Shown: piece by piece, positions 8,601-20,205 of the stretch | How the letters are laid out: each line of letters begins with the position of its first letter | Position numbering within the stretch: the first letter of the stretch is position 1 | From: Hyparrhenia diplandra | Lineage: Eukaryota > Streptophyta > Magnoliopsida > Poales > Poaceae | Assembly (NCBI GenBank): GCA_015847255.1 | Contig: JADLZK010000281.1 | Location: forward strand, 1-64,000 | Length of the DNA: 64,000 nucleotides | Reading direction: 5' to 3' | Position numbers and translations under genes: made by a program | The notes under the pieces: model-generated | Told to the model about the DNA's origin: nothing | The model's database searches: none | What the model saw: the letters and a program-made list of their open reading frames with translations, nothing else

Positions 8601-11092
8601 GGAAAAATTCTACTTTCAGTCCCTCAACTTTTGCAAAAGTCCGATTTTGGTCCCTCAACTCTAAAACCGGACAAAACGGGTCCTTCTACTTTTCAAACCA
8701 TGCAGATTTCATCACTCGGCGGGTTTGGATGGTGGTTTCACTACACCAACTTCGGATTTGCTACAGATAACAGTGGTTTTTTTTTTTTCCTTTCTTATTT
8801 ACTAGCAAAACATGTCCGTGCGTTGCACCGGGACGTACAACTTGTTGAACAGTTACATGGATAAGAGGGGGCGCGTGCGGGTGGAGCGTCGATGACGGCG
8901 ACGTGAGGCGCGCGCTGGGGGGGAGCGTTTCTAGTGATGTGGCTTAAGGAGAGACCGAGAGAATTAGCTAGTGGGTTTTGTTCTTATAGGAGTATTAGAT
9001 GGCGTTATCTATTGTAATACATCTTGAATCGAATTTCGTATTACCAAGATATGTATTATTGTAACTCTTGTATACCAATCTATTTTAAATTAGACTCCAC
9101 ATTGTTATTGGACAACACGTCATTAACTCATACAACATGGGAGAGAAATATGTTCCAATCTTAATTGATTTTCCCATACCTATTGCAAAACCTATAAAAT
9201 ATTATTTTTTTGTAAATATATCATATTTAAATTTGATACTATCCATGCGTTGATATAATATGCCTACACAAGTCGGCCGAGACCAAAACCGCATCCAAAC
9301 TATGAAGGCCGACGGCCATATCCATGTTAGACTTTGGATATTGCTTGGCAAATACTTGGATTGGTCTTAGAAAATGGGTAACGATATATACAGGATTGTA
9401 GTGCCTGTATTAGTGTTCTATATCTTTGTGGGCAAAAACACAATGCAATAGGATATTTTTTTCTTTAGCAAACACAATAGCACATGGAACCAACTGCTGC
9501 ATTGATGATTGAATTTAGCCCACATGACAATGAAAAAGCCCATGGGCCATCCGATTAACCCTTTTATTTACTAACCTTGAGCTCCATCAGTCCTCGCTCC
9601 CGTCCACGCCGCCACAGAACAGAAGAATCAGGCGCCTCCTCCGAACGCCGCTCGAGCACTCAGCCTCTGACCGGCCGCACTCCGCAGCTGAGTCCGTGAG
9701 TGGTACGACTGGAACCGCTGGCCCTCTGCGTCTTCCTCTCTCTAGCAGTTCTGCTCGGTCGTCTCTCTTCTCTTGGCTCCTCTACCGTGTCCCTCATGCT
9801 CGTGGATCTAGATCTGTGCGCTGGCTCTTCGTTTTTGGTGGTCGGGCAAGTTGCCGGTCGCGTTCTTGTGCCACGCACTGGACTCGAGCCTAGCGGTCCA
9901 CGATACCTCGCGCGGATACTTAAAGAGCGAGGCTTGCTGAGCAGGGAGAGGTTAGGCGGATTCCCTTTGTTCCTCTTGTATGTACATGACTATGTTCGAT
10001 CGATCCGTTCTGTACTCGATTTGGATTTGTTTGGAAAATAATTTGTATGAATCCAAATGTGCGGTCGATCGTTTGATAAAAAGAATTCCTTTTTATTCGA
10101 TTCTATGTCTTGTCGATTTCTACCTCTCAGCATCGTGTATGAATAGGATTAGTTACGGGGCAAGCAGAAAGCCACGGGCCTGGCGGTCCATCACGGGCGG
10201 ACAGAAAAGGATGAGGGCAGATTGGCTCTTTATTAATAGGTATAGATTATTAATAGGTATAGATTTGGTTGAATCTTTGAAAAATCATATTAAATCATAA
10301 AAATTCATAAAATAGAAAATCTAATTTTGTTGGACTCCACATAAGTAGAGCTACACAATGACTATATAATATGATATACTTTAATATAGTTTTTTTGCTT
10401 TTGCCTTTTTTTTTTATTTATTGCAGACTCAATATTTAAAAAATTATATAAAATTATAAAAAATCATAAAATTGAAAAACCAATTTTGCTAGACTCCTGA
10501 GCATATTTACACAATAAAGATATTGGCGAGGATCCATCGATCGGGTTCACGGCTCGCGTATGTATGCGTCTTTCGGATCAAGACAAAGAAATCTAGCTAA
10601 CCTAACCCAGCTAAAGAGCCACAGTAACTATGTCTTGCGTTATTGCACACCAGAGTAACTAATTAGATTTTTTATTTTAGATTCTTTTTGTAATTTAATA
10701 TGTTTTTTTAAAGATTATCTTTGAAATAAATAAAAAAAGAAAAGGCAAAACCTTCTAGCAAAAAACTTTGTACTAAAGTATATCATATTATATATTCATT
10801 GTGTAGCTCTACTGTGTGGAATCCAACAAAATTATATTTTCTATTTTTAAATTTTCCATGATTTACTATGATTTTTTAAAGATTCCGAAATAAATAAGAA
10901 AGGGAAAAAACGAAACCATGGTCACTGTAGCGAAACCGGAGCTACCGTAGTGAAAACCACCATCCAAACCCACCGAGGGATGAAATCTGCACGGTTTGAA
11001 AAGTTGAGGGGACCCGTTTTGTCCGGTTTTAAAGTTGAGAGACCAAAATCGGACTTTCGTAAAAATTGAGGGACCAAAAGTAGACTTTTTCC
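8601..11092. mobile_element. Mutator-like foldback element, interrupted by a Helitron
   Basis: The ends GGAAAAATTCTACTTT.. and ..AAAGTAGACTTTTTCC are inverted repeats and the element is flanked by the identical direct repeat TATAGATATA (8591-8600 and 11093-11102), one base longer than the 9-bp duplication typical of Mutator-like elements. The inverted arms are very long: about 200 bp to the Helitron insertion point at 8801, then continuing on the far side of the Helitron from 10264 for at least another 150 bp, matching about 10735-11092 in reverse. Without the Helitron it would be about 1,030 bp, mostly stem. No transposase coding is present. Confidence 0.85.
8802..10263 (-). mobile_element. 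Helitron inserted in the left arm of the Mutator-like element
   Basis: On the minus strand the 3' end is CTAG at 8802-8805 with a hairpin just inside (GTCC-GTGC / GCAC-CGGGAC, about 8814-8834), and the 5' end TCTATACCTATTAATA lies at 10263. The host bases are A (8801) and T (10264). The 5' terminus is present twice, ending at 10246 and 10263. The interior 9590-10140 looks like a captured promoter/5' leader with a following intron-like T-rich part, but no protein is recognisable. 1,462 bp. Confidence 0.85.
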
Positions 11093-11930
11093 TATAGATA
11101 TATTGACAACCAAATTGGACCCAACTCAATTTCAGAATAGGCCCATCATAATTTGGCGGGCCCATTCTACGGGAAACTCTAAAAAAAAACAACATATAAG
11201 GATAGTACCACATTGAATTTCTGCCGAATAAGACCATCCCTACTCCTTATAAAATATAAGGGGTAAGTTGCCAATTGAGATATCCAACATCCCTGCTAAC
11301 CTTATTTTTACCCTTTTCCAACCCTTTTGTTGTTCGTTGCATCTCTTAGCAAGATTCATCAGTTTTCTCCATTCATCAGCATTCTATTTGTTGTTCGTTG
11401 CATCTCCATTCATCAGCATTCTAAGTGGCCAATCTCCAGAGCTTTTGCTGCAAAGGATAGGTTCTGTAACGGCCTAACCGATCTCTAAATGGGATGTCTG
11501 ATTTGGATCCCAATCCAACATCAACAATAATGTAAATCAGCATATCAAGGAATTATCTCCGTTTCATTTTCATCCAATATCCAGTCAAAGGCCTATACAC
11601 AGCCACTCCCTGCTGTCCTTTTCTGTTCACTTTCCACCACGGCAAAAAAGAAAAATCTCTTAAAAACTACTATGCTGCTTAGCTTCCATCCAATGTACAC
11701 CAAACTATTTTTATAGATTTAATTATACCCCTGTAAAAACGCACGCATCCATGTGCCACTCCCCTCTATTCTTTGCTCGGAAAGGGCACCTGCACAAGAA
11801 TCGCTCCCCCCAAATAATAATAAACCCAGACCCGCCATTATTCGCAGCTTGCATTGCTTTCACCATTGCAGAACTGAACCGGTTGCAATGGAGGCGGAGA
11901 AGACGAAGGCCTGGCTTGTGCCCTAGCTAG
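11093..11930. other. Spacer and 3' flank of the rolling-stone-like gene
   Basis: After the target duplication no gene is seen. 11375-11425 repeats the phrase TTTGTTGTTCGTTGCATCTC(C/T) found at 11325-11345. 11500-11930 is expected to contain the 3' UTR of the minus-strand gene that ends at 11931; no unambiguous polyadenylation signal was chosen. Confidence 0.4.
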
Positions 11931-14900
11931 CTAGCCTCTTACGTACGAGACCGGGAACCACTTGGCCAGCAGGTGGTGCTTCAGCTTGATCACCAGCCTG
12001 AACACCACGTAGCACGGCAGTTGTAGCACTGCCACTGCGAGGTACCTATGCCGATTGGTACGGAACGAATCAGTTAAATTTATGAACAGACCGGTTACTT
12101 GAAGGAAAAATGAGTGTTTTGTTGCAAGGTATGTAGCATTACCACAAAGGTGCCAAATTTGATGTCAGGTCAAGGAATGGGTAAGGCCACCTGCCAAAAG
12201 CCACATGGAGTTGATTTAGTACTCTGAAATGAAATGCAGCTATGTGTGCAGAGTAGTGGTTGTACTATGTTTATATGAGATTTAAGCTGCAAAGTTTACC
12301 AGGTTGGAGTTGCTGCATGAACAATCCATTGGAAAATGACGTAAAGCGCAGTCCAAAGGAAGAAGTAAGCGATCCTGAACCAAAGGGAACCTCTGTAGAT
12401 AAAACCAGAGAGTTTGCAGTGTGTTTAGTAAACTATGAGAAAATTCAAACTTCCTTTTGTTCTGATCATCAAGTTCAGTAGTCACTAGATCATGTGCTTA
12501 CCAAGCTATTCAGGGCTGCCTCACCAAGCAAGAAAACAGCATTCACGGAGTGCATTCCTATCAACAACTGCCAGAAGAGAAACCAGTGAAGTGTTAGTAA
12601 TTTCTTTTTCTGTCAGAACAGAATGTGAGATGCCAAGACACCACTTAAACTTACGAAGTTGAGGTTGTAGTCCTTGACGCTGAGGAATGGGAAAATGATG
12701 AACCAAAACACACAGTCTGTAAGCATCACAGCACCTGCATTTGTCTGTCGATAAATACTAAACAAGTTACGGTGCTGCTGTAAAGATCACAAAGAGTTAT
12801 AAGATAACAATGAACTTTAAGATCGAACGGTAAAGCATAGCTTATAGTATAGTCAAATGCTACTTCTCCTAGGCCATCACCCTTCCTTAGTTATCTATTA
12901 ATTCTTCTCACAAAGCAAAAGGTGATTTCCAGACTGTCCTATGCCAACCTAGGCAGACATTCAGTCACCACTGCTGATACAGTTAGGCCTAGCAAATCAA
13001 TCCAAAAGGAAACAGGCTGCCTTTATTCTTTGATGCCACGATCTAAAGAGTCAGCCCTACACTTCAGGAATAATCCCTTCGAGCAAGCAAAGAAACATGA
13101 ATGAGCTGTACAGTGTGCAGAGATATAGACTGAACGCCTGGATATGGACCATTAGCAATTGGCTCATGTAGGAGCAGGTACATGCCATGGAGATGGAGGT
13201 GTGACCAGACAAAGATGCTATGTGGGCACATCTGATCTGATCTTCAGAAACAGAACCCGATCCATGAGCACACCATTTCAGTCGTTAGCGCATCATGGTA
13301 ACTACCATGCTCTAATAATTGCACCTCGAAAGCAAAATGAGAACCCTCCATGTATGCAACACCAAATCAGCCAATGTCAGTGCACCATACAGATGTCTCT
13401 CTCCAATAAGAAACAAGAAAAGGTCCCCCAACTGGATAATATTTCAAAGTGTTTGGTGGTGTGGAGGCCTCTTTACCTGATAGATGATCTGGAGCAGGTA
13501 ACCCCAGAACCCAGCAATCTCTCTACCGCCATCGTGTTCATCGAAGGTCGGTTTAGCAGCCAAGCCATGAGGCATGTAGTTCATGCCATGCTCCATGTCC
13601 GCTGCCACCGCGGCGACGTTCTCATCAGTGAACTTGCTGCAGCCATAGATGGACAGAGCAGTGCCAAGCTGAAACAATTCACAGAACAATTATTCTTCAG
13701 TTCAAAGTCTTTGGCAAGCATCATTGGCTTGAGGAATTCAGAGGACAGATAAATTATTTGACTGTGATTATAAAAGAGAAAAGGCCTAATCTCAAAAAAA
13801 AAGAAGAGAAAAGGCCTACCCCGAAGTAAATCGTCACCAGAATGAAGGTCCACCTGCACGACAGACATTTCAACAACCATTAGAAGAAGCTGGCAGGAGG
13901 GACAAGTGCTATTTCCAAGAGCAGAGTTAGAAAGCAGAAACACTTGAACAGCAACCAGATCTTTTTTTACAATTTGGTGCTACCAACCAGTCACAATCTC
14001 AGTGTTTTTTTTAAAAAAAAAAGTGGTAAAAGGCTACACTAGTGATTTGTAAATAAAACAAGACAATATCTGAAAAGCAGGGGGGTTTTAAGTAGAAAAC
14101 TTATATATGAGAAATGTTCATGTTCAATGGAACAGAGTCTGAAGACCGTCTAATTGGAGTGGGTATTCTTACAACACTATCCACTTATCATTTATGATGA
14201 AGAGTAGAGAAGCCTGACCACACAAACAGAGTTGCAAAACCCACTCTCTGTCTCTGTGGTGCTTATGATGATGCTAATAATATTTAACTAGTGCACCAAC
14301 CACAAAACTGTTTCTGAAATCTTTTCACAAGACATTACACATCTACAGTGGCGCCCTTTTTCCAAATAATAAATTAAAGCAAAACAGTGATGACCCAAAT
14401 AAAAAAATCTCTTAGAATGTACCACCGCAGGGAAAAAAAAAAAAAAAAAACACTAGGTGATTGGTGAAGAGCGAAACACAGACGAGAGAGGGTGTCGCTT
14501 GCTGTGTAAGCTAGTTGTTGCCAGCCATCAATTGTGTACAGTAGTATGCTAGAGAATGCTGTCAAACTGACTGATGGCTCCATTATTGTTCCCAAGAACG
14601 TTCAGTTCGTCCAACTGAAAAAGAAGCCTATGTTTAAAACAGGTTTGTTCCATTCCATGAAAAGAGCCCTTTATTCCCTGTAAACTCAGAGTATTACAAA
14701 GGGACAGAACAAATGCCAAACTTGCTGACCGATTTCTAATCCAATCAAGAACAAAATAAAAAGACTTAATCAGCTGCATCAGCAGCTGAGTGGCAATGCG
14801 CCTCCTTCTCTTCTTTTCAAACAAAAGACTTCTTTTTTTTAAAAAAAAAAATAGGGAATCTTTACTCAACTTTGCATCTAATCCACAACAATCTTTGTTT

Positions 14901-15460
14901 TCAAAATTAGAAAAGAAAAAGGCAAAAGAAAATCAGATCACAGAGAGAAAAAAACAAGAAACAAGTGTAATGACTAGTACTGAAATTAATCAATTGGTGA
15001 CTTACTGAGTGTAGTAGTAGAAGATGCTACCACCATCGGAGATGACAATGACGACGAGCAAGCTGAGGAGGACGAAGAAGGAGATGAGCCTGTACGCGAG
15101 TAGCCACGCCGGGTGGATGTCCCGAAGGCACGGCCGCCACGCCTCGTCGTCATACAGCACGCCAGGTCGCCTCCTCCCCTTCCCGCCGCCACCGCCGCCG
15201 TCAGCCGCGGGGGCGCCCGACGAGACCGACGACGCGCCGCCGGGGCGGCGGTCCGCGCCGGCACCCTCGTGCCGCCAGATGAGGTAGCCCGCGACGGCCA
15301 TGCAGGCCATCACCCAGACGCCGCACATCGCTACGCGCCAGTGCAGCCAGTAGCGAAGGTCCGTTGTGTCCGCCGTCGCCATCGGCTCGTACGACCGCGC
15401 CCCCGACCCACCTCCGCCGCCGCCGCCACCGCCACCGCCACCACCTGTGATGAAACGCAT
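11931..15460 (-). CDS. Rolling-stone-like multi-pass membrane protein (frameshift in exon 6)
   Basis: Eight coding exons with GT..AG introns: 15460-15006, 13853-13820, 13668-13477, 12744-12655, 12567-12502, 12392-12300, 12190-12143, 12045-11931. The protein has about seven hydrophobic spans, starting with YWLHWRVAMCGVWVMACMA in exon 1 and ending with WYLAVAVLQLPCYVVFRLVI in exons 7-8. Signature stretches are DIHPAWLLAYR, GCSKFTDENVAAVAADMEHG, DCVFWFIIFPFL and WPYPFLDLTSNLAPLWY. They fit the plant family related to Drosophila rolling stone, whose biochemical role in plants is not known. In-frame ATGs at 15460 and 15382 (before ATADTTDLRYW) are both plausible; a poly-Gly run lies between. Exon 6 is one base too long (CCCTTTGG at about 12379-12386 where CCCTTGG restores frame), giving a stop in exon 7 and loss of the last spans. 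All other exon phases agree; about 363 residues if the extra base is an error. Confidence 0.85.
15408..15446. repeat. CCGCCA/CCGCCG microsatellite in exon 1
   Basis: Trinucleotide-type repeat coding for an uninterrupted glycine run near the N-terminus of the rolling-stone-like protein; it lies between the two candidate start codons, so its length is irrelevant if the downstream ATG is used. Confidence 0.85.
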
Positions 15461-16176
15461 GCCCCCCTCCGTTAGCTTGCTTGCTAGCCAGATAGCCGCG
15501 CCTCGGACTCCGAGAAGTGCCACGGCAATGGCTACTCCGATCTGCTCCTCGGTCAGAGCAGCAATGCGAAAGGGCTCAAGCCTCAAAGGAGGGAGCTTGT
15601 TGGGGAACAGAACACAGCGAGGGAGGAGGAGGAGGGCTCCTGGTCAGATTCTTGTAGCGGAAGGAGAAGGCAATGCGAATGCTAGTGCCTAGTGGGGAGG
15701 ATGACGGACAGGAGGGGAGGCGACGCACGAAACCAACGCCGGCGAGGAGCACACCACTGCACACGGATTGCATGCCAGGGAGGCAAGGGAGGAGTGCAGT
15801 GATGGGCAACGCGACGGGCGAATAAACTTGCAACGGCCCCGCGACCCCCGGCACTGCAGCGGAAGACGCCAAAGGTGGTATTCTGGCCGGCCGCGGGTCA
15901 CACGACGCTCACGCTCACGATCTCGGCAAGCTAGGTAAACAAGGCAAGCAAACCGAGCGACAGAAACGAACAGACAGGGATTCACGCGGCAGCCAGCGGT
16001 AGAAGAAGCAGCACCTTGATCTAGGGAGGGGGAAGGGAAGATGCTTGCACGCAAGAGGGGGAATGGGAAAGCTACAAACAAAAGGTGGATGGAGGGGGGG
16101 TGGCCTGGGGAATGAGATGCTTTGCTTCTTGCACCTTTGGAGGGAAATCTCTTGCTCCGGCCTCGGCCTCGGGGAG
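15461..16176 (-). promoter_or_regulatory. 5' leader region of the rolling-stone-like gene
   Basis: Between the TATA box and the coding start there are about 700 bases, with several upstream ATGs on the minus strand, including one at 15872 whose frame runs to 15576. The in-frame extension of exon 1 is open back to about 15586 but has no ATG. A leader intron would explain the length; no single splice pair stands out. Confidence 0.4.
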
Positions 16177-16184
16177 TTTATATA
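16177..16184 (-). promoter_or_regulatory. TATA box of the rolling-stone-like gene
   Basis: TATATAAA on the minus strand, upstream of a CT-rich stretch. Expected start of transcription near 16150. Confidence 0.5.
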
Positions 16185-16399
16185 CTCGTCATCTACTACA
16201 CATACCGACCATGTACAGACATGTGGATGGGGACACCCTCTCATAATCATAATCTTCTCGTGTCGTCGTCGTCGTCTCTCTCTATCATTTGTTTATCTAA
16301 CTCACTCGCTCGCTGTAGGATTAGGATTAGAATTAGAATCTCCCATTCTCCCTTGCCACAATCAACCAAGCAATGTCTGTGATTTGCACTTGGAGAGAG

Positions 16400-16485
16400 A
16401 ATGAAGCTCGGTTTGGCTTGTGAGAGGGGCCACTGCTCGGCTCGGTTTGGCTTGTGAGAGGGGCCATTGCCATTGCTCAGAGCTT
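16400..16485. repeat. Two-copy tandem repeat
   Basis: The phrase GCTCGGTTTGGCTTGTGAGAGGGGCCA(C/T)TG occurs twice in succession, upstream of the rolling-stone-like gene promoter. Confidence 0.8.
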
Positions 16486-16667
16486 GCATTGCAATTGCCA
16501 TTGTGGGGGCAGGCAGTACAGGCGCACAGCTACACAGGACTGTACAGAGCAGGGTAGCTTTCGGATTGACCAGGGTCAGAGCCTGGGGCCCGTCTCGGCG
16601 TCTCTTTCGCCCTCTGCTGCATTTGCATGGACGAGGAGGTGAGCTGGAAGGCTGGAACGGGAACCAA

Positions 16668-16945
16668 GGGCTCGTTTAGTTGGCTAAAGTTTCTAACTCT
16701 TTTTTCACTCTCTCTCCATCACATCACATTAAATACACCAAAAGTTATACGTATGTTCGGAGTATTGAAATGTAGGTAAAAAAGAACTAATTACACAGTT
16801 TAGATACATCATGAGACGATTCTTTTGAGCCTAGTTACCCCATGATAGGATAATATTTACCACAAACAAACGAAAGTCTTCTGCGAGTGCTACGCGAGCT
16901 CCAGGAGTTACTTTTGCTAAAATTTCTAACATCTAAACGAGGCCC
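16668..16945. mobile_element. MITE, same family as 8268-8564
   Basis: Ends GGGCTCGTTTAGTTGG and CATCTAAACGAGGCCC are inverted repeats; the interior shares GAGACGATTCTTTTGAGCCTAG (reverse of the other copy) and the tract around AATATTTACCACAAACAAACG. Confidence 0.8.
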
Positions 16946-19794
16946 AAGGCTTTTCCTCCCGTCAAATCCTCGTCGGCCACACCAGTCACCAACACAGCAG
17001 CAAGGGGCGACGCCATGGCACCGACGCGGTCCGTGAGGTTTTCAGTTACAGTAGGATCAGTACTTTCCATGCCATGCAAGAACAAGAACCGGGAGCGTCT
17101 TTTCAAACCCTTCACACTAGCCATTGCGGTCGGTGACTCCAGCTGTTTCACAGGAAATTCAAGGAAACAGCCAGCGATAGGAGGGGACAGGAGAGTGGAG
17201 TACGTACTAGCACTACACATGGGAATTGGGAAACGAAAAAGTAGCCTTTTTTTACTTTACTTGACTGAATTGTATTGACTCATTGACTGGCTGCTCGATC
17301 AGGGGTTAATCTGGAATTCCTTGTATGAATTAATTCCAAGGAAAGACCACTCTTCTTGCTCAGAAGAAAAAAAAAACAAGAAAAACAACTCTATCTTCAC
17401 TTCTCTACTAGATAGATAGAGGAGCGTGTTAAGCTAGTACTAGGAGTAACTAGAGTACGAGTAATTCATCAATCCAGTGACTGCCTTTGTGCCAAAATTA
17501 GCATTTTCCCCTGCTTTTCACCGCAAAATCGATCAAGCAACTGTTATCTTTGTATAGTATAACGACTGGTCCAACAGCAACCGACTTTTACCATTGTATA
17601 TATATTCCTGCGAGGAATCTTGTGAGAAAAGGTGTTTTCTCTTCTCCAACACAAGAAGAGAACAGGGAAGGCTTGCCGGCCAAGGTTTGGAATATGCCTA
17701 AACCCAGCACCAGACCAGCAGATAAGGTCACTACCCAAGCTCTAGTATGAGGTATCACACCTTCCATCTTCCACAGATCCATAACCTACTCTATACTCCT
17801 CTAGGAGCAAATCAAGGAAGAGAATGCTACAAAAATATATATACATACATACATCCAAAAGAGATCCTCCAGAAAAGGGACATGCAAGAATGATACTGGC
17901 GTTTGACAAAGTTCTACGTGAGTACAGATTAGCCACCATTATTAGCATACACTAGCTAGGCTTCATCATGCAGTTTTGACGAGTTGTTTTGTTAGCATGC
18001 ATGTCTACTTATATATATAATAAAGCCTAGTGATAGTGAGTAGTGACTGAAACCGAGACCGATGGAAGGAGCATAATATAGATTGCAGATGCAGACATGG
18101 ACAACGGAACGGAGAGGGCAGTTGGCGACGGCGTTCGCAACGTGCTCTCGAGTGCCCAATGACTGGCTTGTCCTCTTGCATGCATGCAGGCACGCTGTTG
18201 CTGAGGTGGCATCATCTCTCTCATCCATGTTCATGCCACGTCACCACCACACAGCCAGGCAGGCACATGCAAGGCAAGATCTCAGCAAGAAGAACAGAAG
18301 GAGAAGAGAGAAGGCTGTGATTCTGTCGATGCTACTCCTAGCTAAATGATGATGATGATTCTCTGGATATGATGCATGGAATTGTGAATTAATTGGGCAT
18401 GATGGACAAGATTGCCAAGCAGATCGATGCTGCATCCATGATCGACTTAGGGTAGTAATTAGGCAATTGATTGACTACCGAGGGGGGGTTGTTGAATTAA
18501 AACTGGTGCTAACTTTTTTTGAATTAAGTGTGTGGTGCAATTAATTAGAAAGGTGGGGGGAGCTAGTAAACAGAAGAGAAGGGCCGGAGGGTGATGATGG
18601 TCATGATGAGTGGCACAGGGAAGGCGATCTTTGTAGGGCAATGCATGTGTGTTGGGTTAAGGTGCTGGGGAGAGTAGAGATCCTCTACGGCTGATGGCTT
18701 TATGATGGATCCCAATGTGTGTCTCATGATGCATGCTAGCTACAATATATAATTAGGATGAGATAAACTAATAATACTAGAGGATATAGTATATAGCTGC
18801 TGCTAGTGGAACAAAAGGACGTGGGGAAATCAAAGGTGGTGGGCGGTGGATTAGACACGTCAGCATATATAGTTTGTTGACCCAACAAGAATTGTTGGTC
18901 AAGGCGCTAGACGAGAAATATTTATTTCTTGAATATCATGGACGATGTTAAAGATGATCGATCTCCTCGATCGAAAGAGAGAGGGAGAAAGTTGTGTAGA
19001 AGTTTGAGGAATATAAAGGGCCCGGCGCGCGGATTATATATGATTTGCTCGATCTGCAAAGTTGTAATTGTGATGTGAACAGATGAGAATGGGAGCTGAA
19101 TTCTCCTAATTTATTTAGAAAACCTGAAATAAGCACATTGGACAGTGCATCCATCATCTATAAAAGAAAAAGGGAAGAAAAAAAAAAAGACTCGCGTACA
19201 GGCGGCAAATAATTGTGGCACGTACGTACAGAGAATCCGTGGTCACGTACGTACGTACGTACATGATGGAGGCGAGACAGGACGGGAAATCCTAACTAAC
19301 TGATATTTGTTGGGACACTGGGAGGGAAGGAGGACGTAAGCTGCTGGCTAATAACTAATAAGTGTGTGTTGTATAATAATGAGGCAGGTAATAAAGCAAG
19401 AAATGCAGCAGCATCTGAAGGTCAGATATCACTTTCCATCCATTGCATTACATTTCCCTGGTACCATTAGCTACTAGTAATAAAGAAGAGGACAGAGCAA
19501 ATAATAAAGCAGCAGCAAGAAATGATCAGGTTCAGAGGAAACAAAGCGACGGAGGAGAAAAGCTAAAAAGCCACGCAAATCGAAAGCAGCGACTAGTGCG
19601 CGCTCATCAGTCAGCAGCACAAGCACTCGTTTCAGGTTCAGCGCCTCGTGACAGAGCAGAGCAGCGCAGCGCAGCGCACATGAGGTGCTCGCTCATGAGA
19701 TCGAGTAGTACGGGTTGGCACTCGTATTTGTATACTATACTGTATAGTATAACTGCCTGGTACGTACATACATGCATGCATTTTGTAAGTACGA
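16946..19794. other. Intergenic spacer without recognised genes
   Basis: Short open frames only, none with a family signature. 17400-17480 and 18000-18080 are AT-rich with simple repeats; 19240-19262 is an ACGT-rich alternating run. Searched by eye for the common conserved plant microRNAs (156, 160, 164, 166-169, 171, 172, 396) without a match. Confidence 0.5.
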
Positions 19795-20205
19795 TTTTTT
19801 TTTTCGAGAATGCGCACGAGTGTACGTATCTTTGTATTAAGAAGAAGCGTAGTTTATGCACAAGAACGTCGAAACCGAACACCCGAAAAAAATTAAAATA
19901 AAAATTACATAAAAAGAAAACACTGGGGGAGCAAGACACCAAACTCATGGGTTGAGCCAAAGCTCAAGCCCAATTGCTCCCGCTTCAATCCATCTATCAG
20001 CTTCCGCCCGAACAACTTGAAGGACATCGATGATCGAGGAAGTGGACTCCCTAAAACACCGTGCGTTGCGCGCTCTTTCCAAATTTCCCAGGAAACGAGC
20101 GCGAAAAGTGAGTCAAGACCTTTGCGTTGGATTAGTCTTTGTAACGTACTCCATAATGAATCAGGCATCCATAAAGCTAGGCTAATTTGAACCCATATAT
20201 GCATG
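19795..20205 (-). mobile_element. 5'-truncated LINE (3' end only)
   Basis: A poly-T run at 19795-19804 is the A-tail of a minus-strand insertion. Upstream on that strand, about 20200 to 19910, is a decayed reading frame with LDSLFALVSWEIWKERATHG, typical of the extreme C-terminus of plant L1-type LINE ORF2. Target duplication not identified with certainty (ATGCATGC occurs near both ends). Confidence 0.65.

Noticed and set aside
15461..15586. Extending exon 1 of the rolling-stone-like gene to 15586
   Set aside because: The upstream extension is open but begins with TTG, not ATG; the first in-frame ATG is at 15460.
19405..19440. Possible miR172 site (GCAGCATC)
   Set aside because: Match is limited to eight bases and there is no hairpin.
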